DNA of 64,000 nt from Botryosphaeria dothidea (taxonomy: Eukaryota > Ascomycota > Dothideomycetes > Botryosphaeriales > Botryosphaeriaceae). Where the stretch lies: NCBI GenBank assembly GCA_011503125.2, contig WWBZ02000016.1, forward strand, positions 4,650,001 through 4,714,000, read 5' to 3'. Shown here piece by piece: positions 1-10,181 of this stretch. The position numbers were made by a program, and so were the translations under genes. The notes beneath the pieces are model-generated. The model ran no database searches and had not been told where the DNA came from. It saw only the letters and a program-made list of their open reading frames with translations. Every line of letters begins with the position of its first letter. The stretch's first letter is position 1.

Positions 1-551
1 GATGCGCGGGTGGAGGGCGTCGCGGAGGAGGGCGGGGAGGAGGGGCGCGAAGAGAGGGTCGCGGAGGAGGGGGAGGCAGGAGGATAGGAGGGAAGCGGAG
101 GCGGGAGGCGCGGGGGCCGTCGGGAGGGCGTGGGGAAGGAGGTGCGCGGTCGTCGGGATGCGGAGGAGGTGGCCGCGCGGCGAGAGGACGTAGCGGGAGG
201 ACGCGGCGGGCGAGCGCTTGCGGACCAGGAGCATGCGGGGGGTGAGGTTGAGGCTGTGGACCTGTGTGGGAGTGTTGGTTAATCTTGCGGGGGGGGGACG
301 GCGCAGGAGGGCGGAGGCGGCGTTACCAGGTCGAGGGTTACGATGGCGCGGGGCGCGTTTGCGCGGATTGTGCGAGGGCCCGTGTCGGAGATGATGGAGG
401 TGTTGCCGACGCGGGCCTGGACGGATCCCATGATGCCGCCGAGACGCTGGGTGCGCTCGAAGAGGGTGATGCTTGCGTCAGGGAAGCGGCGGCTGGCGTA
501 GAATGCTGCTGTAAGACCGGTGATGCCGCCGCCGAGTATGGCGATACGCAT
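1..551 (-). CDS. HEM14: Protoporphyrinogen oxidase, N-terminal part (runs off the left edge)
   Basis: This encodes the start of the mitochondrial FAD enzyme that oxidises protoporphyrinogen IX to protoporphyrin IX in haem synthesis. The start at 551 is followed directly by the dinucleotide-binding motif MRIAILGGGITGL, then an acidic strand end (SITLFE) and the family-typical RLGG segment. Exon 1 is 551-327 (75 codons). The intron is 326-262 (GTAACG donor, CACAG acceptor). Exon 2 runs from 261 past base 1 and opens with VHSLNLTPRMLLVRK, which matches the family's continuation after the FAD motif. About 160 residues are present out of roughly 550-600. The C-terminal part lies outside the window. 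The family call is safe; mitochondrial location is inferred from the family. Confidence 0.9.
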
Positions 552-1961
552 GGGTGGGGAGTGCGAATGACGCTGTGATGTTGTGAAATGCTGCTTCTCG
601 CTCCTGGAGGTATACGAAGTGGAGAATTGAGTCCCGCAACATCTGAACTCCCGAAATGCCAATGATGAAGCTTGTGTAAGTCCTCGCATTTCGACATGTG
701 GGACAAACGTCAGGGCAAGGTCTGTTGTTGATCTTGGGGATATTGAGAAGTGTCGGTGCAAGTTATGGTGCTCCACGAAGGCGAGCCAGCGGTCTTCATT
801 TCTCACTTGCCGACTACTCAACCCTGGAGTAAACAGTGATGGATAACTGATCAAGATTCACTCCAGCATCGGAAACAGGCTGTGTGCACGCGCTCGGGTC
901 ACAGCAGCACGCTCCTGGTTTGCGGTGCAACTTGATCAGTCTCTAATCTGTCTGGCAATATCGAGGGGTCCCCAGCCGTCCGTGATGCTTCCGGGAAGTG
1001 GCCTGGGATCTCCTGGGACTCCTACAAGCAAGGAATCATCGAGTTGTTGTTGCAATTGGGTCGTGTTCTTCAAGACAATTCAAGGCGTCGTGTGAAACTT
1101 AATAGCGGGAAGGCAACACGTGTGACAGGCCCACAGTCTCTCGGTCAGGATCAGGGCGCTCCTCAAAATCCGACGTAATGGATCCGCCAATCGGCGTCTT
1201 CCCCGTAATGTGTGCTCTGTAACATCTTCAAAAGAGATGCCTTTAACCGGAAGGAGAGCTGTAGATCTCGTGCGAGCTCGTTATGTATCATTCCAGGCTG
1301 CTCGGTGCACTGGGAGGCATGTTAATTAGGAGAAATGCATCTCTAGGAAAGCGGATGTGTCCGCTTACACGAGGTTGACGCGCACCGATTGGTCTGGTTG
1401 TAGTATTTTCTGAAAGGGTAAGACCTGTCCAGCGCACCAGGTTTGACGCAGAATGATTCGTCGCATTTTCTGTCGATGAGCCGCGTGTTGCACATAAAGC
1501 TTCCCCGCGGGCCGCGCCGTTTGTGCGTCGCGTTACCCATTCCAACAGCATATCTCAGCCAGTCAAAACAAATAGCCGTCGCACCGAATTACTGTGAATA
1601 CCCGGCAAAGAGATGTTCTGGTGTCAACTCCGACATAAGGCCCTGATGGTGAAGCATCACTTTCCCGATCTAGAAAATTTCATCTCTCAATGTCTTGATT
1701 CATCACTTGGCGCATGACTGATGCCCTGTATGGTGACTTTCAAGCCCATGATGCCGCTCTGCCACATGAAGTTGGCTTTGACAACGGTTGACAAGAAACG
1801 CCAGTATCCGTTCCACTGAGCTCGTTAGTTGTCGCCCATGGGACGAAAATGAATCATCCAGTACGCCCAAGCTGCACACATAAAGATGGAGGGGACTGAC
1901 GGTAACAGTCAGTGCCAGACCCGCCGAGTACCTCATCATTCACAAAAACACACTGCTCACC
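552..1961. other. Intergenic region, no supported gene
   Basis: About 1.4 kb between the divergent HEM14 and HsbA-like genes, so it should hold both promoters. Short open frames on both strands show no domain, signal peptide or intron-linked continuation. No RNA gene or repeat was recognised. Confidence 0.5.
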
Positions 1962-3050
1962 ATGAAGTCCATCTTTGCTGCTGCTTCTTTCTTCGACGCT
2001 GCCCTCGGGGCTGTGCTGGCAGGTGGCCTCGAGACGCTCACCATCCCGATCCCATCCCAGGGAGAGCCTTTCACCAGCACCGTGTCTGCCTGCGGAACGG
2101 TCGACGCCTTTGCTGTAGTCGGTGTCCCGAACGGCACCTTCTTTCCCGGCACCCAGACCATCTTCCTTCCCCCGCAAGCCTCTGCTACCTCAACCACCTT
2201 CTTCGACGACTCCTCTGACATCGAAGTCATCATCGCCACCCCGCTCCAGGGCTCCTGCGCACCCTTCTCAGTCTCGGCCTCCGCCACTTTCACCGACATC
2301 TCCCAACTCACTGCCACCGGCAGCGACGGAACCCCAACCGCCACCGACACCGCCAACTGCCCTCTCGGCACGCTCGCCGCCACCGTCGACAAGGCAGCCC
2401 AGGAGGTCATCGACGCCATCAACAAAGTCACGCTCATCTCCCAAAACCTGCAAGCCGCAGCCAAGCAGATCGGCGCCAACTCGCAGAAGAAGCGCAGCGG
2501 CTCCAGCGACCTGGCCATCCGCCAATTCAACACGCCCATCCTCCAAGTCGTCAGCGGCCTGCGCGACGTCGTCGTCGCGCTGACGACCACCATCCCACGC
2601 ATCAGTGTCCTGCCTCCCTTCGCCGCTGCCGACGACAACGACCCCGACCCGGGCGACGCGTCCGACGCCATCGTCATCGCGCTCATCTCGTTCGTGCGCG
2701 TGCACCAGGCGCTGCTCAACATCCTGATCGGGCGCTCCGGCCTGATCAGCAACTTCCCCTTCGGCGACACCGCGGCGAGCGACGAGCTGAACGCGATCGC
2801 GGCGGAGGGCCAGGCCGCGCTCGAGAAGTTCCTGTCCGCGGCCGCGCCCGCCGCGGCCGTCGAGGGGCGCGCGGCCCAGGTCAACCCCATCGGTGCGCCG
2901 ATTGCTGCTGTCCTGCGCCAGGTCGAGTCCGTCGTTGATCAGCTGGCGTTTGCCCTCATTCGCCTGATCCCGACGCGCAACGAGTGTGCCAAGGAGCAGA
3001 AGACTGCTATTGACGGTTCCTTGGATGAGGCCATTGAGGCGTACTCCTGA
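1962..3050 (+). CDS. Secreted HsbA-like (hydrophobic surface-binding) protein
   Basis: A single-exon gene for 362 aa. Residues 1-20 look like a signal peptide (MKSIFAAASFFDAALGAVLA), although two acidic/polar residues make it weaker than usual. Residues about 20-130 are a Ser/Thr/Pro-rich segment. From about residue 130 to the end there are amphipathic helices (AATVDKAAQEVIDAINKV, VRVHQALLNILIGRSGL, VESVVDQLAFALIRLIP) resembling the HsbA/UVI-1 group of small fungal secreted proteins that bind hydrophobic surfaces. HsbA itself is shorter (about 180 aa), so this is an N-terminally extended member. The GC-rich third positions create long shadow frames on both strands, which were ignored. Family assignment rests on pattern memory, not on a search. 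Confidence 0.6.
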   Translation: MKSIFAAASFFDAALGAVLAGGLETLTIPIPSQGEPFTSTVSACGTVDAFAVVGVPNGTFFPGTQTIFLPPQASATSTTFFDDSSDIEVIIATPLQGSCAPFSVSASATFTDISQLTATGSDGTPTATDTANCPLGTLAATVDKAAQEVIDAINKVTLISQNLQAAAKQIGANSQKKRSGSSDLAIRQFNTPILQVVSGLRDVVVALTTTIPRISVLPPFAAADDNDPDPGDASDAIVIALISFVRVHQALLNILIGRSGLISNFPFGDTAASDELNAIAAEGQAALEKFLSAAAPAAAVEGRAAQVNPIGAPIAAVLRQVESVVDQLAFALIRLIPTRNECAKEQKTAIDGSLDEAIEAYS

Positions 3051-3669
3051 TTACAGTTGACTGACCGGCGAGCAGCGAAACACTCTTTGGCTACTTGGAA
3101 CTTTCTGACCCAGAGGGAGTGAAGACTTCGTGATGGTTTATTTCTTCTGTCTTCTTGCCCTTCTTACACTCTCTTCCCGGAGGATTTGCGAGGTCGAAAA
3201 TTGCGTTTCCTTTTTTTTTTTGATTGACTCACTCGTTTGAATTGGATTATGCCAACGCTGTCGATGAAGTTATCGTGAACAGTGCTACGCTCAAGGGGCT
3301 AAAAGGCTTAGTACTAGGCTATTGGAATATCTTTGTGATCTTTTGAGACTCAATTATCTCGCCAAATGACTCGGGAGCTGTCTTAGTTTCATGTATCGAA
3401 TGATCATGAAGTATCAGCTGTCGACTTCTATTGTAGGCCGTGGAATGTGATCTCACAGCAGTATGTCAATCTGAAAGAATCTACTATAAGCTATGATCTT
3501 CTCAGACACTCATGTAAAGGCATTTGCTAACAAAGTCCGAAATTGTCATCAATAGGAAAGTGAGTAAACATCCGAAATCGACCCTGAACACCTCCCACAA
3601 AAGCTACTTCTTGTCCTCACGCTAGGTGACTTTCTATTTATTGCCCATTTCTTCCGAGTTTGCCGCCTT
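3051..3669. other. Convergent intergenic region
   Basis: About 620 bp between the ends of the HsbA-like gene and the NLR gene. It contains a T-rich stretch near 3210-3220 and AT-rich sequence suited to 3' ends. No gene was seen. Confidence 0.5.
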
Positions 3670-6600
3670 TTACCTGAAAGGCTTGCTTTTGTCCGTCCCG
3701 AAATTGACTGTGACTTGAACTCCAGTGTCGCTTCTACCAGGTATGCCAAGAACGGGAAAGAGACGACCCTCCAATGTAGTAAATGCATCGCCTGAGAGAA
3801 AAGTCAGCACTTTGGTCACCGCGTGAAATACTGCATACTTACCAAAGGATTCTCCATTTCGAGTGAAAAATATGACTCCGGACCCCACACCCTTCGTTAA
3901 GTCAATGCCACACCCCATGGTATCACCAATTCCAAACCCCACGGTATCATCCTCTTCACCTCCATTGAAATACTTTTGTCCCTCAATATTCCTAAAAATG
4001 TGCTTCTTCCATGTATCGCTTCGACAACCCCATGTCCACGAGCGTGCAGTTCTCGACCCCGGTAGTACGCCTTGCGACAAAGGCGCAACTCTGCTGCAGA
4101 AGCCCACACAAACAAGTCTTCATAAGATACGATTAGCAAGAGATCTTACCCGAATAATGATTTGGATATCGACATACGGTCTATTTGACTTGCTTTTCAG
4201 TAACGTCACCTCGAAATAGAACTTCTTCTGTCCCAGTTGGACCGGGTTGTCTGCTCGTATCGACGCTTGGGTCAAACTTGGTGGAGCTAGTGATGACCGT
4301 AAAAGAGACTTAGCTGAAGTTTCCTTGTATTTCTGAAATAAGCAAAGAGATTTATCTCACCTCTTATCCTAGAGGACACGAGCAGACCGTCGCCTGACAC
4401 CGTCAATCTGGAATCCTTGTCTGTGCTGCTCCAACGTGTTGGCGGCTTGGTTCCCAAGTCCGTCAGTCGTGTAGAATTGTGATTTCGAGCAACATTCAAT
4501 CTAGACTGTGTCGCGACCATGGCAGGTGTCCATCCGTACTCGTCTTTTTCGGAGTGCCACTTTTCGAACGCCTGGAAGACTTTAACTGACCTCCGCTCGG
4601 ATGCGCAGTCGAGCTTCAGCGCCCATCCAGATGTTTCGGGTTTACCACGCCGTAAGAGCTCAACAATGATATCCTCGAATATCTGCGACTGCTTGTCCTT
4701 GACGTCAAGCCAGCTTTCCCATGCCTTGAACGCCACGTCGATTGGCGTACGACCATAGACACAGGCAAAGCAAGTGCGTGCATCGGCGGAAGCACCAGCC
4801 TCCAGTAATAGCTTGACAATCTGTAAGTTTCCGTCACGAGCTGCTGTATGTAACGCCGGGTATGCTCGGGGATCTTTTGAAAGCTCACACATTTTCTTGA
4901 CAAGCGCGACTTGCGCATTCTTGCCCTGCTTGCCAGAGTCCTGGCCAGGATTACTCTTCCTCAACTCGAGAAGCTGTCGTACTGAGGAGCGAGCGCCATA
5001 TTTAATACAATACTGGAAAGCCGACATATGAGTCGGGTCTTGTTCGAGCAGAAAATCCAGGTTAGATCCGCGATCTTGGTGCGCACTGAGCAAGTACTCC
5101 ATGATCTCAAACTCCTTGCGAAAAGCCGAATATGTGACCGCCTCCTGCTTTTCGGGGTTCTTTGCGAAAAGGTTCACAGCATTGACTTCTTTTGCCTCAT
5201 GTTCAACGACAGCCCTGTACGCACTGAGTGACCTTGAAGCGCACTTGTCATCCCTTAGCCTCCCGCGTAAATTGTACGCAAGTTGGTACTTATTATGGTC
5301 AAGCAGCTGCTTAACAACAGGTAGGCTGCCCGCATCAATGGCGGCATGAAGCGCCTGAATGGTTAATGGTCAATCAAAAGATAGAGGTTGAAAACACTCA
5401 CTATTTGACGTTTTTTACCGGCGTCGTTCACATCCGCCTTCTCACCCAGAAGCAGCTCGACGACTTCGCTGCATCCAGCGGCGCATGCCTCGGACAGGGG
5501 AGACTGACTGTCAGCATCTTGAGCATTGACATTGGCCCCGTGCTTAAGCAGAAGCCGGACCACTCCAAGCGACCCCTCTGTCAATTTACAGGCCAAGTGA
5601 AGTGGTGTCTCGCCTTTGCTGTCTATCGCATCGGCATCAATCTTGCTTCCGTTTCTGGCTTCATCAGCTAGGAGAAGTCTACAAAGCTCGATGTTACGGG
5701 ACGCAGCAGCTGAGTGAAGGCAAGTGGCCTTGGATTTGTCTGTCATTGTAGGATCCGCGTCCTGCTTCAGGAGCTTTCTTATCGGGTCCAAGTTTTTTCC
5801 GGCATTCTTGCACGCAATAAAGATGGGTGTTTCGCCACTCTCGTTGGTCTCATTCACCACGAGTGGGCTGATAAGACGATCGATGCCGACAAAGTCACCT
5901 TCGCCGCGGCAAGCAAGGTGTAACGGCGTATCCTGCGAGATGTGAGACACTTTTACTGTTTTCAAGGTTCGATATCAAGCTTACGCCGTTTCCGTTCCTG
6001 ATGCTGATGCTGAGATCTTTGTTGTTGAGTAACCTTTCGACAAGTGACGGGATACCGTAGCGGAATGCTGTATGTAATGCAGAATCTTTGGTCCGATCAT
6101 CCTCATCAATGCTTGTAATTTTGAGCCAGTACACAAAGGCTTTGGTTTTTGGGTCCATGAAACGTTCAACCTCGTCAAGAAGAGTGCCCCATTAAGAAAC
6201 TAAGCTGTGACGTCTCAGTTCAACATCCGCATATTTCAGATGCTTTGGCCAGTTTGCAAGTTCGTAACGCAAAGGTTTCGTCTTTCCGGCAGAGCTTTCT
6301 GTTCGCCTTTTCTTGATCGCCTCTTCGGAGAGGTATGTGCTTTGGAAAACAGGAGCGTTCAGCGTGCGGATCAAGTGTTGCGCCATGCGCAAATGCCCTT
6401 CAGCGCCTCCTGCTTGCGCGAAGTACGCATCCTTGCCTGACAGGACGAAATCACGGACAGAGCTGTGCTCGAACTGTAGCGTAGTCCCAGTAACTTTGAG
6501 CATGTCTTGTCCGATGACTAGGAAACTCTTGGAATATGTTTGCAGGGCCTGAGAAGTTTTCTTGTCAACAGAAATATGTTTGTGCGGATCAGATCCTGCG

Positions 6601-8287
6601 ACGGGCCTCGCTCAATTCCTTGACTTGTCTTACGTAGAAGTCACAACCTGCCTCAGATAAATTCTGCTTGAACGTTTTGCATGTCCAGAATGCTGCTTCT
6701 GGTCTGCTTAGAATTTCCATTGCCCTGCTTGCGTCTTGTGAAGTCAAATCAGCTCCATGGTCCTACCATGACTCCGTCTGACTTACATTTGAAAGCTACT
6801 TTCGCATATGAAATGATGTGTTCACCAGCCTCTTCCAGCTCCTCGGTCTCCCATTTAGTACGCTTCAGGTGTGTTAGCGTGTCCGAAACGTAAAGTCGAA
6901 TATGTTCAGTCGCCTTTGCTTCGTCGATCACGATGCGTTTTTGTTGGATTGTTGATGAACAACGATGATCCATTGATGATTGGCATGAGGAGGAAGGGCA
7001 TAGGTGGCCCACCCTCCTTATATACGTAAGTGAGTGACTAAGCTATCTGGTGTTGCAAAAGCAATATGCAAAACACGTGATTTCCAATAGTTTTGTTTCG
7101 AGCAGGGAGCGACTGGATATGAGGACGTATACCTGCAAAGACTCTAGCATAGTCAGAAATTGCTGCTCATTCAAGCACTCATTCAGAGCGTCAATTGCGA
7201 TGACAACCGGCCGACCAAACACTTTCTGGAGGTTTAAGAAAAGCGACCTGAGACCCGCCACTGCCATGGAATCCGGTCGCATTCTTTCTGACTCTTTCAG
7301 TTTGGCCTTCGCTGCATCAACCACATCGTTGCATTCTTTCTTCAGCGCAATTTGCTCTGCACCGTCCCTGTTTTCTTTCTCATCGGCTTTGTGGAGAAGT
7401 TGTGCGCAGAGGTGGAGCAGAATTTTGGAGCTATGCGTAGTATCTGCATCGCCATGTCTGCAAAAGAACGTAAGCAGCAGGGGCTTCTTCTCGCTCTTTA
7501 GTCTTGCCTGGTGATGGAAACTGAGATCAGCTGTAACCTGATCTGCAATACTCATGTATCAGGTTTCATACACAAGTTCGACCATCATGGTATCAACACT
7601 GTTTTTGATATTTGTCATTAGTCTGATGATTTGTCAGTCGTGTCTATTTATCTGCAGATAGTCTCCAGTTACTCAAGAATTCAGTCATTCATTTACTCAT
7701 TATGATTGATTCACCCATTTCATTTCATCACCTGGGATAGGTCGTTGGTGAATCCTGAGATGATTGTCGATACCAAAACGGATTTTCCGACACCGCCTTT
7801 TCCGCTGACACACAGGACGCCGTGCTCTTGTTTCATCCAGTCCTTGAACTCATTTTCGGTCCAAATCCACTCACATGACTTCTCGTGATACCCGTCCTTC
7901 GAAATATTCTCCAGGTATCGGTTTATCGGGTGGTTCAGGTCCAGGATGTGTCCTTTCTTGAACCATTCCAAATTGCTGGAGAAGCTTCTCTTGATCCCTT
8001 CTATGTCCTGTCGGGTTTGTATTTCCTCGATACCGCTGTGAATGCTCACAAGTTGATCTCCAATCGACTTAGAGGTACTCTTGACTAGTTTTTCGAGCCG
8101 ACGAACATCCTGAGATTTCTTCCCAAGTTGACGAAAAATATCCAGAACGGTGTCCTCAAAGTCGATTTGGGCGATATTGTACAGTTTCTGCAATTTTGTC
8201 TATGCTTCATGGGCAATGTTTTTCAGCTCTTTGCACTCCGTTTTGAAGCTGCTTCTCAAGATCCTTTCTTCACACCAAATCAGAAAA
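3670..8287 (-). pseudogene. NLR-type receptor (NACHT-ankyrin-SPRY), 3' part of split gene
   Basis: This is the downstream part of a STAND/NLR gene whose 5' end is at 16745-17369. In order: a helical segment (8287-8000); NACHT with P-loop GKGGVGKS near 7775-7800, then FFCRHGDAD and Walker B VVIAIDALNEC, and an SSR motif; a post-NACHT helical region with EHSSVRDFVL (about 6550-6195); about eight ankyrin repeats (TPLHLAC, VVRLLLKHGANVNAQD and similar, 6160-4500); and a C-terminal SPRY domain (DGLLVSSR, GQKKFYFEV, GDTMGCGID, FFTRNG, 4480-3670). Introns include 7731-7538, 5984-5933, 5401-5355, 4360-4287 and 3842-3792. Two in-frame stops break the frame, TAG at 8202-8200 and TAA at 6194-6192. Both fit single C-to-T changes from CAG/CAA. 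With the two insertions upstream the gene should not make a full receptor, although a shortened NACHT-ankyrin-SPRY product cannot be excluded. The domain calls are strong; some splice sites are not resolved. Confidence 0.85.
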
Positions 8288-8724
8288 TGTTGGAAATTGA
8301 GTTGATTTGATGATTGTCTGGATTGATGGCATGTCTCCCGAGAGGGGTATGAGAGGGTGCCTGCTATATAGAATATTTGACGCTAAACCCAATTCGGAGG
8401 TTTCTGAGACGGTATTTCCAACAAGATGTCGAAGATCAATTTCGTGTCACTTCCCAATCCCTACGGAATTTGATTCTAGAGCTTCTGGCTCTCTTCTTGA
8501 AGTTTTTTCACCTGGCAATAAAGCATCTCGACAAAAACGCCCTTGGTGAGTTGAGCCACGGCTACGCCACGAAGACTAAAAGATTTTCTGTTGGAAATAT
8601 CGTCTCAGAATGCTCCACATTGGATTTAGCGTCAAATATTCTATATAGCAGGCACCCTCTCATACCCCTCTCGGGAGACATGCCATCAATCCAGACAATC
8701 ATCAAATCAACTCAATTTCCAACA
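8288..8724. mobile_element. Fold-back (MITE-like) element with long inverted repeats
   Basis: Bases 8288-8387 are an exact inverted copy of 8625-8724 (100 bp, starting TGTTGGAAATTG). The match continues imperfectly for about 40 bp more on each side (to about 8427 and 8585). The spacer of about 160 bp has no coding capacity. The element lies inside the NLR coding sequence in the N-terminal domain region and introduces an immediate stop. No transposase is present, so it is non-autonomous. The exact ends are uncertain: ATGTT occurs at 8287-8291 and 8726-8730 and could be its target duplication, but the first copy overlaps the inverted repeat. The class (hAT, Mutator, other) cannot be told from the ends. 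Confidence 0.8.
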
Positions 8725-8725
8725 C

Positions 8726-8730
8726 ATGTT
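8726..8730. repeat. Target-site duplication, left copy (ATGTT)
   Basis: Five bases immediately left of the LTR at 8731. The same five bases follow the other LTR at 16745-16749. Five bp is the normal Ty3/Gypsy duplication length. Confidence 0.88.
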
Positions 8731-9208
8731 TGTAACGAGCGGGCCTCTACCTCTAAGGATCCAAACACCAAAGAGGGTGGAAACCTGTCGAGGGTTTTCC
8801 TTGAGTGGGTACAAGAAGAGGTACGTGAGGAACGAGTAGACGACTGAAGACTGAGCACTGCGTGCGAAGGCCTTGTTACTAACAATTGGTGCTGAATTGT
8901 TATTGAAGTTGACCACGAAGGTCAAAGCTATCTAGAGAGCGTGGTTTATATACGTAGGAGAGTTCTATACAATCTATGTGCTCAATAGGCGGGTTGCGCT
9001 CAATGGCGCGTAGTCTTCTGAGCGAGCTGTTGTGATTGAGCAGGATGGCTCAGTAGGTGGGGCCCGCTCAGGCAGCCTTGGCAATCTGAGCGGGTGGGTC
9101 TAGTTGAGCGCGAGGTCACGTGACCTCGGATCTTTATGACCCCGACTTCTGTTGTTCCGGCGGGGCTGATCCCTAACTTCCTCAACCTGTGGAGGCTGCG
9201 CCGTAACA
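8731..9208 (-). repeat. 3' LTR of the Gypsy element
   Basis: 478 bp, TG...CA ends on the plus strand. It carries TTTATATA, which can be read as a TATA box on either strand, near 8945-8952. On the plus strand this LTR lies about 100 bp upstream of the extra antisense gene, so it is the likely promoter source for that gene. Confidence 0.93.
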
Positions 9209-9228
9209 CTATCCCCCCCCTTAAGGAT
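9209..9228 (-). other. Polypurine tract
   Basis: Minus strand AAGGGGGGGGATAG abuts the 3' LTR (TGTTACGG...). It is the expected plus-strand primer site of the element. Confidence 0.75.
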
Positions 9229-9306
9229 CTTCGGCCCGAAGATTCTTCCGTATTGCCTATTTCCTTGTGGGTTCTTCCTGGCTTACTTTCTCTCCGTAAG
9301 TCCATC

Positions 9307-10181
9307 ATGTCTAAACGTAAGCGGGATACTACGGAGGAACGACGTCGTTTGGCGGCCCTCGTGGAGTCTATTTCCTTTCCCGCGATTCGTCCCTGCTTTG
9401 ATTGTGAACTAAACGGTAGGCCGTGTAAGGTTGCTCCGGAACACGATCGTTGTGGTGCTTGTATTGCGAAGGGTACTACGATGTGTGATGCGAAGAAGAT
9501 GTCGCTTTCTGGAGGTAGGTGGTCTTTTCTTCTGTCCGGGATGCTTGCTCACGTTTTCTAGCCTTAAGTCTTCGCCGCGAGCAGGAGAAGTTAAAGGCCA
9601 AGGAGGCCGAGGCTCAAGAGAAGTTTCTGGCTTCTCTGGCTGATCTTGATAGGCTCCGTGCTGTTCAGGAGGAAGAGCGAGTGCGCTTACGGCGGGAGCA
9701 AGAGGAGATGCATCGTCGTCATGAGGAGGTCCTGCGATGCCAGGAGAAAGAGCTAGGGACTGTTGCTGCTCGTTTGAAACGGTTGCGGGCCAACCAGCGT
9801 TTGTTGGAGGAGCGTGGTTACAAGGCTCTTCTTGCTGAGTCTGGTAGTTTGGCCGCGTTGGATGAGCATGATCGTCGGGAAGCGGAGGAGTTGCTGGCTG
9901 CGCTGGCCGAGGATGAGGGGTACGCTCCTGACCCTGAGAATTCTGAGGGTCCGTCCGCGTCAAAACGGCCACGTCACGAGACGGTGGGTCTTGCTGCGCC
10001 GCATGTGGCTGAGTCTGCCGAGTCTGCCGGCGAGCCTGTGGCTGGTGCGAAATCTCCGTGCTCTCCTGAGCCTGTGAATTCTGCCCGTTTATCCCCCTAT
10101 CTTGAGGGTCTCTCGCCGTTCTCGTTCGGGGACGACCTCGTTTCCGTGGGAGGTCGGGATTTTGACGGTGGAATTCTGTGA
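9307..10181 (+). CDS. Antisense retrotransposon gene: Zn2Cys6-spaced cluster plus coiled coil
   Basis: A plus-strand gene inside the Gypsy element, antisense to pol. Exon 1 is 9307-9514 and exon 2 is 9562-10181. The 47-bp intron has a GTAGGT donor and a TTTTCTAG acceptor, and splicing keeps one frame of 275 aa. The protein starts basic (MSKRKRDTTEERRR). It then has six cysteines spaced CX2CX6CX8CX2CX7C (residues about 31-60), which fits the Gal4 Zn2Cys6 consensus, though the basic residues usual in that DNA-contacting loop are mostly missing. A charged coiled coil (about 70-165) and an acidic Ser/Pro tail follow. Upstream sequence lies in the LTR. I do not recognise a characterised homologue. 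Extra genes of this kind (called rtn, from memory) have been reported in Botrytis Gypsy elements. A DNA/RNA-binding or regulatory role is a guess. Confidence 0.7.

Noticed and set aside
1940..2890. Long minus-strand frame opposite the HsbA-like gene
   Set aside because: Same codon-bias shadow effect; Ser/Ala-rich with no features, while the plus frame has a signal peptide and helices.
8288..8724. Fold-back element as two inverted Copia LTRs
   Set aside because: The ends TGTTGG...CCAACA and a CTCC-GAGAGG block recall the solo LTR at 55657, but beyond about six bases the similarity is weak and no internal retroelement sequence is present.
8893..9000. Short frames inside both LTRs as peptides
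   Set aside because: They occur only because the LTRs are the same sequence; they cross the TATA region and have no coding features.
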